A stretch of 64,000 nucleotides of DNA from Metellina segmentata (GCA_947359465.1 OX375876.1:85272359-85336358), one strand, 5' to 3'. Shown: positions 11,621 through 22,724, numbered from the stretch's first letter. The notes: a model not told the origin generated them from the letters alone. Translations and numbers: made by a program.

Positions 11621-12080
11621 CTACTTTTATAAAAGGAAGTGTTTGTTTGTCGGCGCAAAATCCTAACGATTCTATGGCACTTACAGCAATGAGATTGGGC
11701 ACACAGGTAGTCCGATTTTTTTGCAATTTTGGGGTCGCGGTGGATTTTAAAATTCTATCTAGAACATTTTAAAATGAATTTAATGAAATTTAATCATTAC
11801 TGAATGCTACAGCATAGAAGAGATCACAGATTCTAAATATATTGTTTTCGTTTCCGTTTTGATTTTGCGCGGATTTTCCAGCCAGACGATAAAAACAAAC
11901 AATCTTTTAACCGGAGTCAATTAGTTCTTTTTCTATCTCATAGACCGAAAAGGATAATAGCAAAAATTTCAACGGATTTGGAATCTGCGGAAAATTTTAT
12001 ACCAGAATAATACCTTATGTCATGGCGTTGCCCGTGGTGTTGGTTTGCGAAGGGCAACGCCGGGCTAGCCACGCAGTGAA
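11621..12080 (+). mobile_element. Helitron-like element, second copy
   Basis: Begins TCTCTACTTTTATAAAA like the copy at 7917-8389. It shares GGCACTTACAG, CACACAGGTAGTCC and TCTAGAACATTT in the same order. The 3' region has GGGCAACGCCGGGCTAGCC and ACGCAGTG, but the terminal CTAG-T is degraded. The interior (ATTTCAACGGATTTGGAATC) is shared with the third copy at 21643-21890. Confidence 0.65.
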
Positions 12081-12182
12081 TTGTACTAAAATATTTTTTA
12101 CACACTTATCCTTTCAAATGTAACGAAGAAAATGGATACTATTTTTAAAAAGATTTAAATGCTTCTTTGGGAAATGAATGTA

Positions 12183-12232
12183 TATAGAGGGCATGGTATT
12201 ACTGTGGCTCTCGGCCACCCTCTATATCTGCA
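12183..12232. repeat. Small hairpin
   Basis: TATATAGAGGG and CCCTCTATATC form an inverted repeat around a loop of roughly 27 bp. It lies just upstream of the Tc1-type element and outside its TIRs. Confidence 0.7.
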
Positions 12233-12280
12233 TACTATCTTTTCAGTCAACGCGTAATTTTTCGACTTGAAATACTAATA

Positions 12281-12857
12281 TACACTACCTTACAATAATG
12301 GACCGGACAACAGCGGATTTGCATAAAATCCGACTACTTGTTTGGGAGTGTTTTTCGTGGTATAGCCTGGGACACCTTTGAATGTCGTTCCTGGTAAATT
12401 AAACGCCGACGCCTACATGAACATTTTGGACAATCAGGTTCTTCCTATACGCTCAAGCAATTTTATGGAATGGACGAATGTTACTTCACGGACGACAACG
12501 CTCCATGTCATGTTGCAGTCTCTGTCAAGCAGCGGTGTCAAGATATGGATGTAAAACGTCTTCCCTGGCCTGCTCAGAGTCACGACCTAAACCCCATAGA
12601 ACATTTGTGTGGCAAGTTAGAGCGACGCTTACGGACCAGGGAACCACGTGCGAAATCTACAGCTGATCTAGCGATATTCTTGCAGCAGGAATGGACACAA
12701 ATACCCATAGCGGTGTATGAAAACCTTGTTGAAAGTATGCCCAGAAGGGTTGCTAGTGTAATTGCAGCACGTGGGGACCATTCCCCTATTAAAGCATGTA
12801 TTCGTTCCCTTATACCATCACATCTTACTGTCCGGTCCATTATTGCAGGGTAGTGTA
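12281..12857 (+). mobile_element. Internally deleted Tc1-type transposon
   Basis: The TIRs read CACTACCTTACAATAATGG (from 12283) and, on the other strand, CACTACCCTGCAATAATGG (ending 12855). Both are flanked by TA, as expected for Tc1/mariner target-site duplication. The total of about 577 bp against a usual 1.3-1.6 kb shows a large internal deletion that removed the 5' half of the transposase. Confidence 0.92.
12330..12800 (+). pseudogene. Tc1-type (DDE_3) transposase C-terminal relic
   Basis: The frame from 12470 reads CYFTDDNAPCHVAVSVKQR, then RLPWPAQSHDLNPIEHLCGK and ending LVESMPRRVASVIAARGD. These are the classic Tc1 catalytic-core motifs: DDNAPCH with the second aspartate and DLNPIEH with the final glutamate. 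Upstream, VWECFSWYSLG and VPGKLNADAYMNILDNQVLP lie in other frames, separated by an in-frame stop and at least two frameshifts. The helix-turn-helix N-terminus and first catalytic D are missing, so it is inactive. Confidence 0.93.
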
Positions 12858-13367
12858 TACAGCAATGGTACTTGAGAAACTTGTCATTCAAACCAAGAAC
12901 AAAGTCTATTGTGCAGAGAGGATAAAGACGTTTTTGTTCGCGCTCATCGCAATCTGATTTGGCATGCGTTTGAAAATAATGGAGTGAGAAATTGTACACA
13001 GTGCCTACATTTATGATGGGGGATTAACAGTCGTGCCTTGTAAAAGATGGTACGAGGAATGGCCTTGCAAAGAATGCTGGTCCAGATGAATGGCGCACTG
13101 ATGCGGAAAGAAAGTATTTCATGTTCTTTTATCATCTACTTTTTAATAGACTTTTTAATAGAAATCCAATGGGAAGTAAACAGCTTTTAAAATCAGCTTC
13201 GGATTATGTTTGTGTTTGGACGAAACAGTCTCTCGAAGTAAGAAGTCAGCTTGTGTCTGAAGGAACATAACACTTCGCTTCTTCAAGTTGACGGAATACG
13301 AGCAACTTTCCAACGACTTCTGTTCAAAGACGTTTGTTGTGTTTCGCATTCCTGGTGCGTGCACCTT
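12858..13367. other. Unannotated interval
   Basis: Several overlapping frames (12944-13135, 13155-13364) show no family signature. Nothing is supported. Confidence 0.4.
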
Positions 13368-13440
13368 GGGGAATTATCCCGGACTGTCGCCAATAGCCCA
13401 TTGTGTTGCTCCAGTGCAACTTTAATTCTACAACCAAACC
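13368..13440 (+). repeat. SINE-A 3' fragment
   Basis: Only the last third is present: TTATCCCGGACTGTCGCC, ATAGCCCATTGTGTTGCTCC, GTGCAACTTTAATT. Confidence 0.8.
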
Positions 13441-14524
13441 GTTTACTAATTTTATTTCTGGGGAATAAAATTTTTAACTATTTGTTCAGTGTTTCTGTTT
13501 TGGATCCAGATATTTCATTTAAAAATTGCTGCTAAAGAGTTTGTCCTCCAGTCATTGCAAAATTATCTTAAAATTAAATTTGTTTCATATTTCAGATACC
13601 CTGAGAGAATTGAAGTGTAGAATTTGTATACATACTGGATTCTTCCCTAAAGGTAAGGTTCTGTAGAATCGTTGTTCAATTTATGAAGTTTTTAATTCGA
13701 TATACAATTTTTGAAAACAAATAATCATTTTCTTAAAATTTTCTTTGAGAACTTTTATAATCTATACACGAGTTTAAATCGCTACTTAATTTTTGAATGG
13801 ATTATTTTTTGGACAGGAAGAGTTTCTGTAAATGGAATTTAATTGCTAATTTGAATACAGAAATTACAGAACTGTTCATCGTCACCGTTCCTTTTCATAT
13901 AGAAATGTAGCGAGCTCCTTATAATTTTGTCAGGTGAAGGTTTCTATCGCAATTTAAAACATCATAACCTTCAGATTCCTTCTTTTACCTTTTAGATATC
14001 CTTATTTTTTTCTGCACTCTATTTGCAGTGTTAAAGAAGGATATGCCAAGTGTATCCAAAGCAAGTCACATTGGTTCAACATCCGTCATGCGGAACTTAT
14101 AAGAATAATCTTAAAAATTTTACAATTTTGTTTTCAAATTATACTGCGTGACAAGCCGTATAAAAACAATTTATGCTATGTTTTATGATAAAAGTGTTCG
14201 AGTTCACAGGGTAATAAATACACACGCAAACTAGTTTTAAACTTAGATCTGGAGTTAGAATGTAAGAAATGCATACTTTTTTGACTATGTCTAGCTTGTT
14301 ACCAATACAGCGAATAAGATGGACTTGTTTTGGTTTCACCAACAAAATTAAGTGGTCTGAAAGGATTGTAAAATTGCTAAATATAAATTCACTTAAAAAT
14401 AATTAAATTGTTAATTGTATATTTGAAAGTGATTAATTTTTGGGGTGTTAATCTGACGAAAACTTAAAATTGCGAATTTATGAAATTTTCTGAAAAACTA
14501 GTTTTTAATTCGATTAATCTGTCT
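13441..14524. other. Unannotated AT-rich interval
   Basis: No repeat boundary, coding motif or SINE recognised. Confidence 0.4.
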
Positions 14525-14700
14525 AATGACCAGGGTGCTGGCTTTCTGATCGAAAGGATCCTGGTTTGAATCAGCAGTAAAGCATAGATATTTGTTGGAG
14601 GTTGCAACTATGTATATGTATGTGAGGATTAACGTAAACTTCTCCGTGGGTGCACTATGGAATGGCCAAGTGGTTCAAAATTCATCCCTTGTAGTGGCTT
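14525..14700 (+). repeat. SINE-A relic, mostly head
   Basis: The head keeps CTGATCGAAAGGATCCTGG and a decayed B box (GGTTTGAATCAGC), followed by ATAGATATTTGTTGG. The body is barely recognisable (GGCCAAGTGGTTCAAAATTC). It is one of the oldest copies in the window. Confidence 0.55.
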
Positions 14701-15964
14701 GAATTACGTTCGATTGGCTCAGGCTTTGAAAAAAAAAGTTTCCATTTCAATTGAATGAACAGAGTTAAATTCACATCTTTTATATTGAATCTAGTGTTCC
14801 TAAATTTAACTTCAAACTAAGATCTTCAGAGCTGGAAAATTTACGAGAACCTTCAACTTTATCGCCAATCCAATTACTACATTTAAATGTTAAAGCATTT
14901 CTTGGTAGTTCTCATTTCTTGGAAACTTAGCATGGTCCCGGTAGCTTAGCATGCACGGCTTATTTAAACTATGCAAGATTTGTTCATTTCAACGGTTTGG
15001 TTGGGACTTTGAACGAGTGTGTTACAAATAATTTCGATTAATTCTCGTATACATAATGTGGAACTTTATTTTTTTTTATTACAATGTGTCATAAATAAAT
15101 TTTTCAGAAAACCACTTGGGTGCCAAAAAAGTAGGTAATTAATAATTTAATAATATATTTTCGTAACTCAAGCAGAGTTATGGACATTTTTATATCAGAT
15201 CGGCGAAAACATTTTTTTGGTGTGCCATAAGATAAAAAAAAGGTTGAAATCTTCGCTCTACGGACATCGAAACCTAACGCTATCATCGAATGAAACATGT
15301 TTTGTGCCTCTAAATGAGAAAGTTTCATCTTCTAGTTCATACAGTTCCTCTTGATCTTGTTCCATAAAAAAGCACTCCATTCTCTTATATGCCATCTCTA
15401 GCAATTGCATTGTTGCTAAATTTCAAAGTAAATGAATAATTTTCTTGGAGTACAGATATAGATAAGCGATCGGAAAATAACGTTTCAGAATCATTGTTAT
15501 ACGTGTTTTACATTACTCGTTACTGTTTCTCAACTGATTGATATTATGACTGATCTGAAATGCACTTCCAAGGACCTCGAAGTAATTCAATAACCAACGT
15601 TAAGCAAGGGCGATACCTAGTAGAGCTGTCTCTAATATCTCATACAGTCCACTGTTTGAAACCGAAGGAATTATCTAGCGACCAGGTCTCCAAACACGAA
15701 GGCGAGACTTAGTCAACAGGCAATTTGGCCCCTCAACTAGTATACAGATAGTGTGAATAACGAAATATACAGAGAGAATGAAGCAATAGTTCGTGCCTTA
15801 TCATTAGGCAAGGACGCCAACACTTGGGGGTCCAGATCACCGTAATATTCTTATGATTAGAACCTGGCCCTCTCACCAGCATCATACACGAGAGAAAAAT
15901 TGCAGATACACTTACAACTAGTGAAATTAAAACACAATTTTTGTTTCTTTAAGAAACAGTCGTT
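14701..15964. other. Unannotated interval
   Basis: No feature is supported. A 74-codon minus frame at 15104-15328 (beginning MKLSHLEAQNMFHSM) has no recognised family. Confidence 0.4.
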
Positions 15965-16225
15965 GGGTCGGCATGGTTCAATGCATTTGCCTACTGAGAC
16001 AGCCACAGCTATTCAATTCATGCTTGGTATATTTCTTTTGTGTCAGTAAAACTTTCTTTATGTGCGTTTGTCTATTTAATTGACATTGTTTGACCCGTGT
16101 TTGGGGCCACTCGGCCAAATATGTTTCCTACGCATTATAAACTCAACAATACAACAAACTATTTATGTTTGACGTAGTTTTTGGCAAATTTTGGCCCGTG
16201 CGCCATAAAACCCCAATTAATCAAC
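15965..16225 (+). repeat. SINE-B plus an extra SINE-B-type tail
   Basis: A full but diverged SINE-B (TGTGTCAGTAAAACTTTC, CACTCGGCCAAATATG) is followed directly by a second, isolated tail (TTTTGGCCCGTGCGCC, ATAAAACCCCAATTAATC). The second tail could be a 5'-truncated insertion of a SINE-B or of the related LINE. Confidence 0.75.
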
Positions 16226-16239
16226 CATCTATATTTGTT

Positions 16240-17070
16240 TAGTAAGGCTCCTACAATTCAAGTCAATCGTAGCTCTACTATATCACATTTCCCAGTACGT
16301 TGAGTAACGGAATCAGCAAACGGAGGTGGTTCTACGAGTTCGAAACTAGATCCAACCATAGACCGTCGTGTACTTGGAAGATGATGCCCGTCAACTCTGG
16401 CAGACCAACCGGTATGTTGGTTAAGGTGTTAGCCTCTAGATCGGAAAGTTTCTGGTTAGGATCAGGATGTTTGTAAGCGTATGGTGTTGAGGCGGCTGGT
16501 GCGAATTAAATCTGTGGTGGTCGAAAGTCCTCGCGTTTGGGTTGGTATGGACGTTATGGTGGTTAGGGTATTAGCCTCTAGATCGAAAGGTTCGTGGTTC
16601 GAATCCATATCTGGGCATGGATGTTTGTAATCGTATGGTGTAGAGGTGGCTCGTGCGAATTAAATCTGTCGTAGCCGAAAGTCCTCACGTTGGGTTGGTG
16701 TAGACGTTTGGAGAGTGGGGTGCCAGGTCAGGTGTTGCCTCGTCATCAGACCATGGTTCAAAATTACGAGGTGTTTTCCTCGGATCTTTCCCTTAAGGGA
16801 TTGATCCCGGACCGTCGTCAATAGCCCGTTGTGTTGCTCCAGTGCAACTTTAATTCTACGTTAATTAAAAATTACCTATTACCCGTCAACTCTGTCGTGA
16901 TGTCAAATGTCCACGCGTTGTCGTGGATGGTAAGAGAGTTGATGCCAGCTCACGTGTTGACTCGTCATCTGACCGTGGTTCAAAATTACGAGGTGTTGTC
17001 CACAGATTTTCCTTTTTGGAATTGATCCCGGACCGTCGCGAAGAGCCCGTTATGTTGCTGCAGTGCGAAG
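16240..17070 (+). repeat. SINE-A cluster, at least three partial copies in tandem
   Basis: A head of A2 type (16240-16405) is followed by a SINE-A head (16408-16552) that stops in mid-body. A nearly complete copy lies at 16553-16885. A headless body at 16890-17070 begins TCTGTCGTGATGTC and passes through TCATCTGACCGTGGTTC. All are in the same orientation, which suggests repeated insertion or unequal recombination between copies. Confidence 0.85.
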
Positions 17071-17654
17071 AAAAAACATCGCGATCAATTTCGTCATTCC
17101 TGTCATTTTCTGCTAATTCTCAGCAAGAAACGTAATGTGCTCGTCATTCTCTATTACCCGCGAGCGTGGTGTAACAAAAGACTGCAACGTTTGTAATCCT
17201 TATTTCAGGAACTAGATATCTTGAGTGAGAAATAAATGCGTAACGATGACCACAATAATGATCGTCTGAGGAACTCCTCTGCGTCAAGGAAACGGCGCCG
17301 AAAATCAACTTTTCTTTATATTTGTTCCTTTGGTGTGCACACGTGACGGGTGCGAGTTCATGTTCGCTCTCTGCAGCTGTGTCTGCACGCGACTAACACG
17401 CTCTCGGAATCGGCAATTGTTGGATTTTTCTGTTTCGTATCAACAGGAGGGGCGTTGTCCTTGAAGTTCTGTCATTTCGAGACGCGTGGCTCATTACAGA
17501 GATTTAATATTCCACTGCTCATTTTGATACTGCCCCCCCGACCAGCATAACAAGGCTTGTGATGCTACTGCATAATTTCTGGTTTCCAAGGGAGGAGTGA
17601 AATTGTTGGGTTCGCGAGTTCTCTCTTTCTTGGATTCTTTGAGGGTTAGGTTTT
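17071..17654. other. GC-richer island without assignable gene
   Basis: Base composition rises visibly (GGAAACGGCGCCG, GACGGGTGCG, GACGCGTGGC). A 66-codon plus frame (17350-17550) and a minus frame (17494-17739) have no recognised family. A promoter, untranslated exon or old transposon are all possible, and nothing decides between them. Confidence 0.3.
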
Positions 17655-18065
17655 TCTGTCGCCCAGCTGCGAAAGTGGTCATAGCGCTTGTCTGCCACAC
17701 ATTTAGGACGCGGGTTCGAATCCCGGTTTGCAAACGCATTGATGTTAGTGATAGTTAGTCCTTGTTAGGAGTGGCGGCGGCTCACCCATTTGGTGCTCCT
17801 TCACAACTAGCTGCCAATTCACCGAAAACCGGTAGGTCAGTGTTTGGACTTGGGCAACCACTGACTCCAGTCCACTATTGTGACTGACGTTGGCGTAGTG
17901 TGGAAGTTAGAAGAGTGGGGTGCCAGCTCATGTGTTGCCTCTTCATGTGACCGTGGTTCAAATTGCGTGGCGTTGTCTTCGAATCTTTCCTTTTTGGGAT
18001 TGATCCCAGACCGCCGTTAATAGCCCATTGGGTTGCTCTGGTAAGACGTTTAATTAAAAATACCT
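17655..18065 (+). repeat. SINE-A3 variant with alternative tRNA-like head
   Basis: The head has TGGTCATAGCGCTTGTCTGC and a perfect B box (GGGTTCGAATCCCGG), unlike other copies. A unique middle (CCGAAAACCGGTAGGTCAG) is followed by the standard SINE-A body and 3' end. It is a third head type joined to the same 3' part. Confidence 0.8.
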
Positions 18066-18397
18066 AATACCTATTGTGGCTGAGGCATGTCCTTGAAATA
18101 GAAACCTAAAAGCACTAATTCGTTTAATATTTTTATTGCACTTAAAAGTTCATATTCCCTGACAAGTTTTTATCTCAATGCCTTTTTTTCAGTGCCAATG
18201 TGAATGGTCTTTAACCATTTGTTGGCATTATTTTGCGAGGACGTTCTGAGTCCGAGAAATTATTTTGGAGTCAGACTGCTGTACCCCGAGCAGCTGACAT
18301 TGAACCCTGACCTCGCAGTGAGTTTGCCCACTGCGCTAGCAACCTGAGAGTTGTAGGCAGCGCAGGTTCGATTCCTCCTTGAGTGCATTTTTCTACT

Positions 18398-18893
18398 GTG
18401 GGCCGCGGTAGCCCGGTTGAAAGAGTAACGGATTAGCAACGGAGGGTTGCCAGTTCGATTCCAACCTAAGACCGTCGTGTACAAAGGAGGCTGGTGCATG
18501 TTAAATCTGTCGTGGCCTAGAATGTCCTCACGTTGGCGAATCCTGGAAGTTTGGGGTGCCAGCTAGAGGCATCCTAAGATATTTGGCGCCCCTGGGATAG
18601 TAACAATAATGAGCTTATTTTCATAAGAAAATACACGGGAGGTCTCCTGCCGTCAAACTGATTTGAGTGCAAGCAAATTGCCGCCTCAAAAGACTGGCGC
18701 TCGGTGCTATAGCCCATTTAGCCCTGTGGTTAGGTGGCCCTGGTGCCCGCTCTGGTGTGACCTCGTTATCTGACCTTGGTTCAAAATTACGTGATGTTGC
18801 CCTCAGAAGTTTCCCTTAGGGGATTGATCCCGGACCGTCGTTATAACCCGTTGTGTCGCTCCAGTGCGACGTTAATTAAAGTACCTACCATAT
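18398..18893 (+). repeat. SINE-A2 nested in SINE-B and itself interrupted
   Basis: The best-preserved A2 head is here: CGGTAGCCCGGTTGAAAGAG, B box AGTTCGATTCC, then GACCGTCGTGTAC and GGCTGGTGCATGTTAAATC. The body breaks at GGGGTGCCAGC and resumes at GTGCCCGCTCTGGTG, with a 179-bp element between. Confidence 0.85.
18564..18742. mobile_element. hAT-type MITE, 179 bp, nested in SINE-A2
   Basis: Ends TAGAGGCATCCTAAG and, on the other strand, CAGGGCCACCTAACC, imperfect TIRs of hAT style. The 8-bp flanks GTGCCAGC (18556-18563) and GTGCCCGC (18743-18750) differ at one base, as expected for a hAT target-site duplication. No coding capacity. Confidence 0.75.
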
Positions 18894-19029
18894 CTATCCT
18901 GTGTCAGTAAACCTTTTCTTGTGTGTGTATCGATATATGTTTGGCGCAGCTTTGCAAACATTGCTCTTGAGCCACAAAACAACCAACAATATCGCACCAG
19001 TGAACTGACGGATATCTCTTACCTGAAGG

Positions 19030-19178
19030 AATTGGGAAAGTTGGCCCGCGTGTTCCGATCGTCTTGAAGAAGTACTTCATCCGACTTCGGCACCACGATA
19101 TTCGAACCTGTTACCAAGCGCTTCCAGTTTTGTAAAAGGGACGTCTTTAGCCGTTCGGCCACTGGAGGTTCGACTTAC
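19030..19178 (-). repeat. Another tRNA-derived SINE head (Leu/Ser-like)
   Basis: On the minus strand, TGGCCGAACGGCTAAAG is an A-box region of the type seen in leucine or serine tRNAs, and AGGTTCGAATA is a B box. Downstream on that strand lies GTCGGATGAAGTACTTC. The arms do not pair well enough for a working tRNA gene, so I read it as a SINE head. Confidence 0.5.
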
Positions 19179-19714
19179 CTTAGAAATATCTTTCAACTTA
19201 ACGATATTATCACATCCTACGATTTCATTTACATACTTATTGAGAAATCCTTTTCAGTTCTTCAATGCAGTTTAGAAAATTTCGTCGAGATCATCATTAT
19301 TGTAAATTAAGTATGTTGTGTAACTCGCCTTGCAAATTTGCATTAATTTGAATACTTCGCAATGTCCGATGAGAATGCGAATTCCTAGACATGCAAGACC
19401 TTAGAAAGAGACATTTTCGTCCATTATGGATGGTATCATGGGTGAACCATTGAAAACCACGGGGTCTTCATGTATCCTTTCGTCTGACACCTTGCCGTCT
19501 TACCATTAGGTTGCAGAATTCGATGTTTTCAAAGTGTCCTTAAAATTGACAAAACTTCCTGTGAAGAAATGGGTAGTCACCATCAAAATTATTGATTTCA
19601 TTAGTTTTCCTTGTTAATACATGGGAGTCCAACTTCTGGGATTCCCAACCAATCGTTTTCTACTTTCTTCACACTACTCTATTCTTCAATCCCTCTTTTT
19701 TCCCCCTTTCGTGA
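19179..19714. other. Unannotated interval
   Basis: No supported feature; neither coding motif nor repeat boundary is seen. Confidence 0.4.
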
Positions 19715-19775
19715 TGTCTTACGTTTGGCGCACCTTGGCTAAATATGACCCTTGCGCTATAAAACCACAACCTTG
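19715..19775 (+). repeat. SINE-B tail fragment
   Basis: Contains TTTGGCGCACCTTGGC and CCCTTGCGCTATAAAACC only. Confidence 0.7.
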
Positions 19776-19914
19776 TTTATACTTGGTTTTGTGAAAAACT
19801 AGGACATACAATGACGCGTTATTGAAAAATGTAATATAAACCCAGCAGAAAAGACTCGCTACTTACCCTAAAAAAATAACATTTCTTCAATCTTATCACT
19901 TTCTATCGCTATGA

Positions 19915-19985
19915 TGACGTTGCCTATTTTGTGCTTGGCGCAGCTTGGCACTTGCGCCATAATACCCCCAAAACCAATCAATTTT
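19915..19985 (+). repeat. SINE-B tail fragment
   Basis: Contains GTGCTTGGCGCAGCTTGGC and ACTTGCGCCATAATACCCCC, with the middle of the tail deleted. Confidence 0.7.
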
Positions 19986-20174
19986 CTCGTGGGATGTTAT
20001 CTGTTATGACTTCATTGTTTATAACTAAACTTCTGTCGCCAATCACTAGTGATATCCTGTAAAACTGATTACATACTTAAGACACGTACCCAAACAGTTC
20101 AAGACAAATGCTGGTCCCAACCAACATCAAAACAATATCTTATTTCATATATTAGTCATTTTTTAAAAGACAAC

Positions 20175-20375
20175 AATGGCTCATTGGGTTTGCTCTCTGC
20201 TCTAACATCTTGCATGTTGTAGATTGTGCAGGGTCAACTCTTCCCTGGGTGTATTCTCACTTCTGTGTCATCAAAACATTCCTTGTATGCGTAGGTCCCT
20301 TACTTGTCGTTATCTTATGCCTGGCTCATATTAGTCAAATATGCCCTAGTGCCATAAAAATCCAACCAATCGCAA
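20175..20375 (+). repeat. SINE-B copy
   Basis: The head (ATGGCTCATTGGGTTTGC), middle (CTGTGTCATCAAAAC) and tail (CCCTAGTGCCATAAAAATCC) are present. An 83-codon frame across it is a translation of the SINE. Confidence 0.8.
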
Positions 20376-21065
20376 TTGTTTTAACAGTTATTCCAATCCA
20401 ATTAGAGTTTTTTGTTAAAATTTATTTTTGGAACAATTTTCCCCCTAAACTTGCATTTTAATCGAAAATCCAGGTACAGCTACGTTTGTTGCCTTGTCGG
20501 GAATCTAAAAATTATATAAGCATCGTAATCCAAAAAGAAAAAAAAATAATAAAATAAATTAATAAAAATGCGCATCTAAAACGATCCGGTCCACGATTGA
20601 ATTCCGAATTCCCTCATTTGTCTGTCAGACCGCATGAGCTATTTATTGTATTGCTCTGTAAAGGATGTCCGTCATCCTCTTCCGGTTTTGACCATTGATC
20701 CAGTGAATTTCCGGCGGCTACTTTTCATTCACCTCCTCGCTTATAAAATAAACATTTCCACTCGCGGTTTCATGCATTCGGTCCAATTTCTTCAGTACCG
20801 ACTGCTTTCGCCTATCCAGGGCCATGCAAAAGTACAGGGACCTGCAAGACTAGGACAAAAAGTACAGGGACCCAACCCCCTGCCTTTTTCTAATCAATTT
20901 TTAAAACTACTTGTCTGTTCGTCAAGAGTCCTTTGGGACGAACCATAGAGCTTATTACGAACAGTAAGCTCCGTGGTATTTAGTCATCGAGGCATTTCAT
21001 TACCTTCTCGACATTCCGACGTGCTTTTAACTCGCCTTATCGGTCACAAAGGTGTTCATAGATAT
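20376..21065. other. Interval with a short duplication
   Basis: AAAAGTACAGGGACC occurs twice about 30 bp apart (near 20829 and 20859). A 104-codon plus frame at 20634-20948 spans it without recognisable domains. No gene is supported. Confidence 0.35.
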
Positions 21066-21314
21066 ATCGCACCCCGGCAAGAAAAGTGACACAACTCAAA
21101 ATTGCAGAAGTTGAGAAACATGAACTTTTAAAACTTATATTTAAATAGTATAAGCTTCTCTTTTAAAATTTAGGTAAGTATTTATGGTGGTAACTTCTGT
21201 TATATTCTATAGAATAGTAATAACACGCTGGGGCAACTCGTACATATTTTTCAATGACATAACATAAAAAATTTTATTTTTTGATTTGTGTCACTTTTCT
21301 GGCCGGTGTGCGAT
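21066..21314. mobile_element. TIR MITE, about 249 bp
   Basis: The TIRs of about 28 bp begin ATCGCACCCCGGCAAG on the left. On the right, the reverse complement begins ATCGCACACCGGCCAG. Both continue AAAAGTGACACAA. The interior is AT-rich and non-coding. The flanks are AT/TA-rich, so a TA target (Tc1/mariner or pogo type) is plausible but the TSD cannot be fixed. Confidence 0.8.
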
Positions 21315-21642
21315 TATTATTATTTAATTTTTAGGAGAGTTTATTTTTTTTAGAGACCGGATTTTATGAGGAGAGTGCCCCTGTGTCTAACGCGTGTGAT
21401 CCTTTACATCATTTTTTAAATAAATTGTCCAGTTTTTAATTAATCGAAATTTATTTAGCAGTCCAATTTTAAAATTGATCGATATGGTGTGGGAGAAAAT
21501 TCCTATCCAAATCCATTTAAATTTACATGCTACATATGCTTTTCAAACTTCATATTTATGTTATTTCCTTTGACACCATATAAAATTAATTATTTTTATC
21601 CTTTTAAATTAGTATCTTAATCTTAGTTGTTTTTATGTGGGA

Positions 21643-21890
21643 CTAGCATACCAGCACGGCGTTGCCCGTGACAGTTCTTTTTGTGACCTTTCTGACACTG
21701 AAAACATTAAAAAGAATAATTTTAAGAATGAGTCACACCTCCAACCGACATGACACAGGCATGTCGCTAATTCCCATAAAATTCGGACAACCCGAGATAT
21801 CGATTAGGTGTAAAATTTTCCGCGGATTTCAAATCCGTTGAAATTTTCACTGTCTTTAACGATAGCGAAGATAGAAACTTGGAGTAAAGA
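21643..21890 (-). mobile_element. Helitron-like element, third copy, truncated
   Basis: The CTAG end at 21643-21646 is followed inward by CCAGCACGGCGTTGCCCGTG, as at 7917. The interior shares ATTTTCCGCGGATTTC (plus strand) with the complement of 11980-12000. The TC end is not recognisable, so the right limit is approximate. Confidence 0.55.
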
Positions 21891-22123
21891 GTAAAAAAGA
21901 AATAAACGCCAGTCAAAATTTTTATTTGTTTTGTTTCGCTGGAATCGTTTGTGCTTAGGAAATCGTTGAAGTGTTAAAACAGAAGCTTATCGTTATCTAC
22001 AGCGAGTCGAAGTGAAAACCGAATATCGGTGAAATTGATTTACATAATTGTGTAAACTCGCCATTTTCAATTCTATTATTGTCAAAACGCGATGGTTTCG
22101 ATTTCTGTAGGCGAACTTCGATA

Positions 22124-22724
22124 TACAGTGTGTCTCAAAAAGGTAAGTACAACTTCAAAAATTTATATAAAAAAAGAATAGGCCTACAGCTAAACTAGTT
22201 ACAACAACAAATAGAATAACTCAAAAAGTTTTTTTCTACAGTATGTTTCTGATTATAGATAGCGCTGCATAACACGCAAACGATTATTAAAGAATTCAGT
22301 TATTCAAAATGGCGTATCCCGTAAAGAAAACTCAATGTGTCGAGTGGTCTCAAATCAATGAAAGTTCAATGAATCAATGCTGAATCGAAACAAAATCCGA
22401 TACTCCAACGAAAAGAAATTATATATAAGATATGTAAAATTGTGCCATACAAATGTTAACAGTGTCGTGGAATTGAAACAAAGATCCAAACAGCTGTAGC
22501 TACTGTTGAATTTAGCATGCTGAAACGTTCGTGGATTGAATTGGAATATCGTCTTGATATTCTTCGTGCTACGAAAGATCTCAGGTGGAAATTTACTGAG
22601 GTAGTAGAAAAAAACTTTTCGAGTTGTTCTATCTATTGTTGTAACTAGTTTTGCTGTAAGCAAGCGTATTCTTTTTTTTAAATAAATATTTGAAGTTGTA
22701 CTGATATTTTTGGGACACCCTGTA
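22124..22724 (+). mobile_element. Deleted Tc1/mariner-superfamily element
   Basis: The TIRs TACAGTGTGTCTCAAAAA and, on the other strand, TACAGGGTGTCCCAAAAA start at TA on both sides and share a further GTACAACTTCAAA. Inside, a start-like MAYPVKKTQCVEW occurs near 22308. The C-terminal signature MLKRSWIELEYRLDILRAT at about 22518-22575 resembles the end of IS630-type transposases (usually WQELEYRLDVCR). The catalytic core between them is deleted and frames are broken. Confidence 0.82.

Larger units (their letters stand above)
18300..18985 (+). repeat. SINE-B split by a later insertion
   Basis: The left part (18300-18397) holds the head and B box (CAGGTTCGATTCCTCC) and stops at TTTTTCTACTGTG. 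The right part (from about 18895) resumes at TATCCTGTGTCAGTAAACC and runs to the tail. The gap is filled by SINE-A2 at 18398-18893. The repeated TCTA(TC)CTGTG around the junction is compatible with a short, imperfect TSD. Confidence 0.85.

Noticed and set aside
17690..17740. Real tRNA gene (perfect B box GGGTTCGAATCCCGG)
   Set aside because: No 7-bp acceptor stem or consistent cloverleaf could be formed, and the head is attached to a SINE-A body.
19095..19165. tRNA-Leu/Ser gene on the minus strand
   Set aside because: A and B boxes are present but stems are imperfect and the sequence continues as a SINE-like unit.
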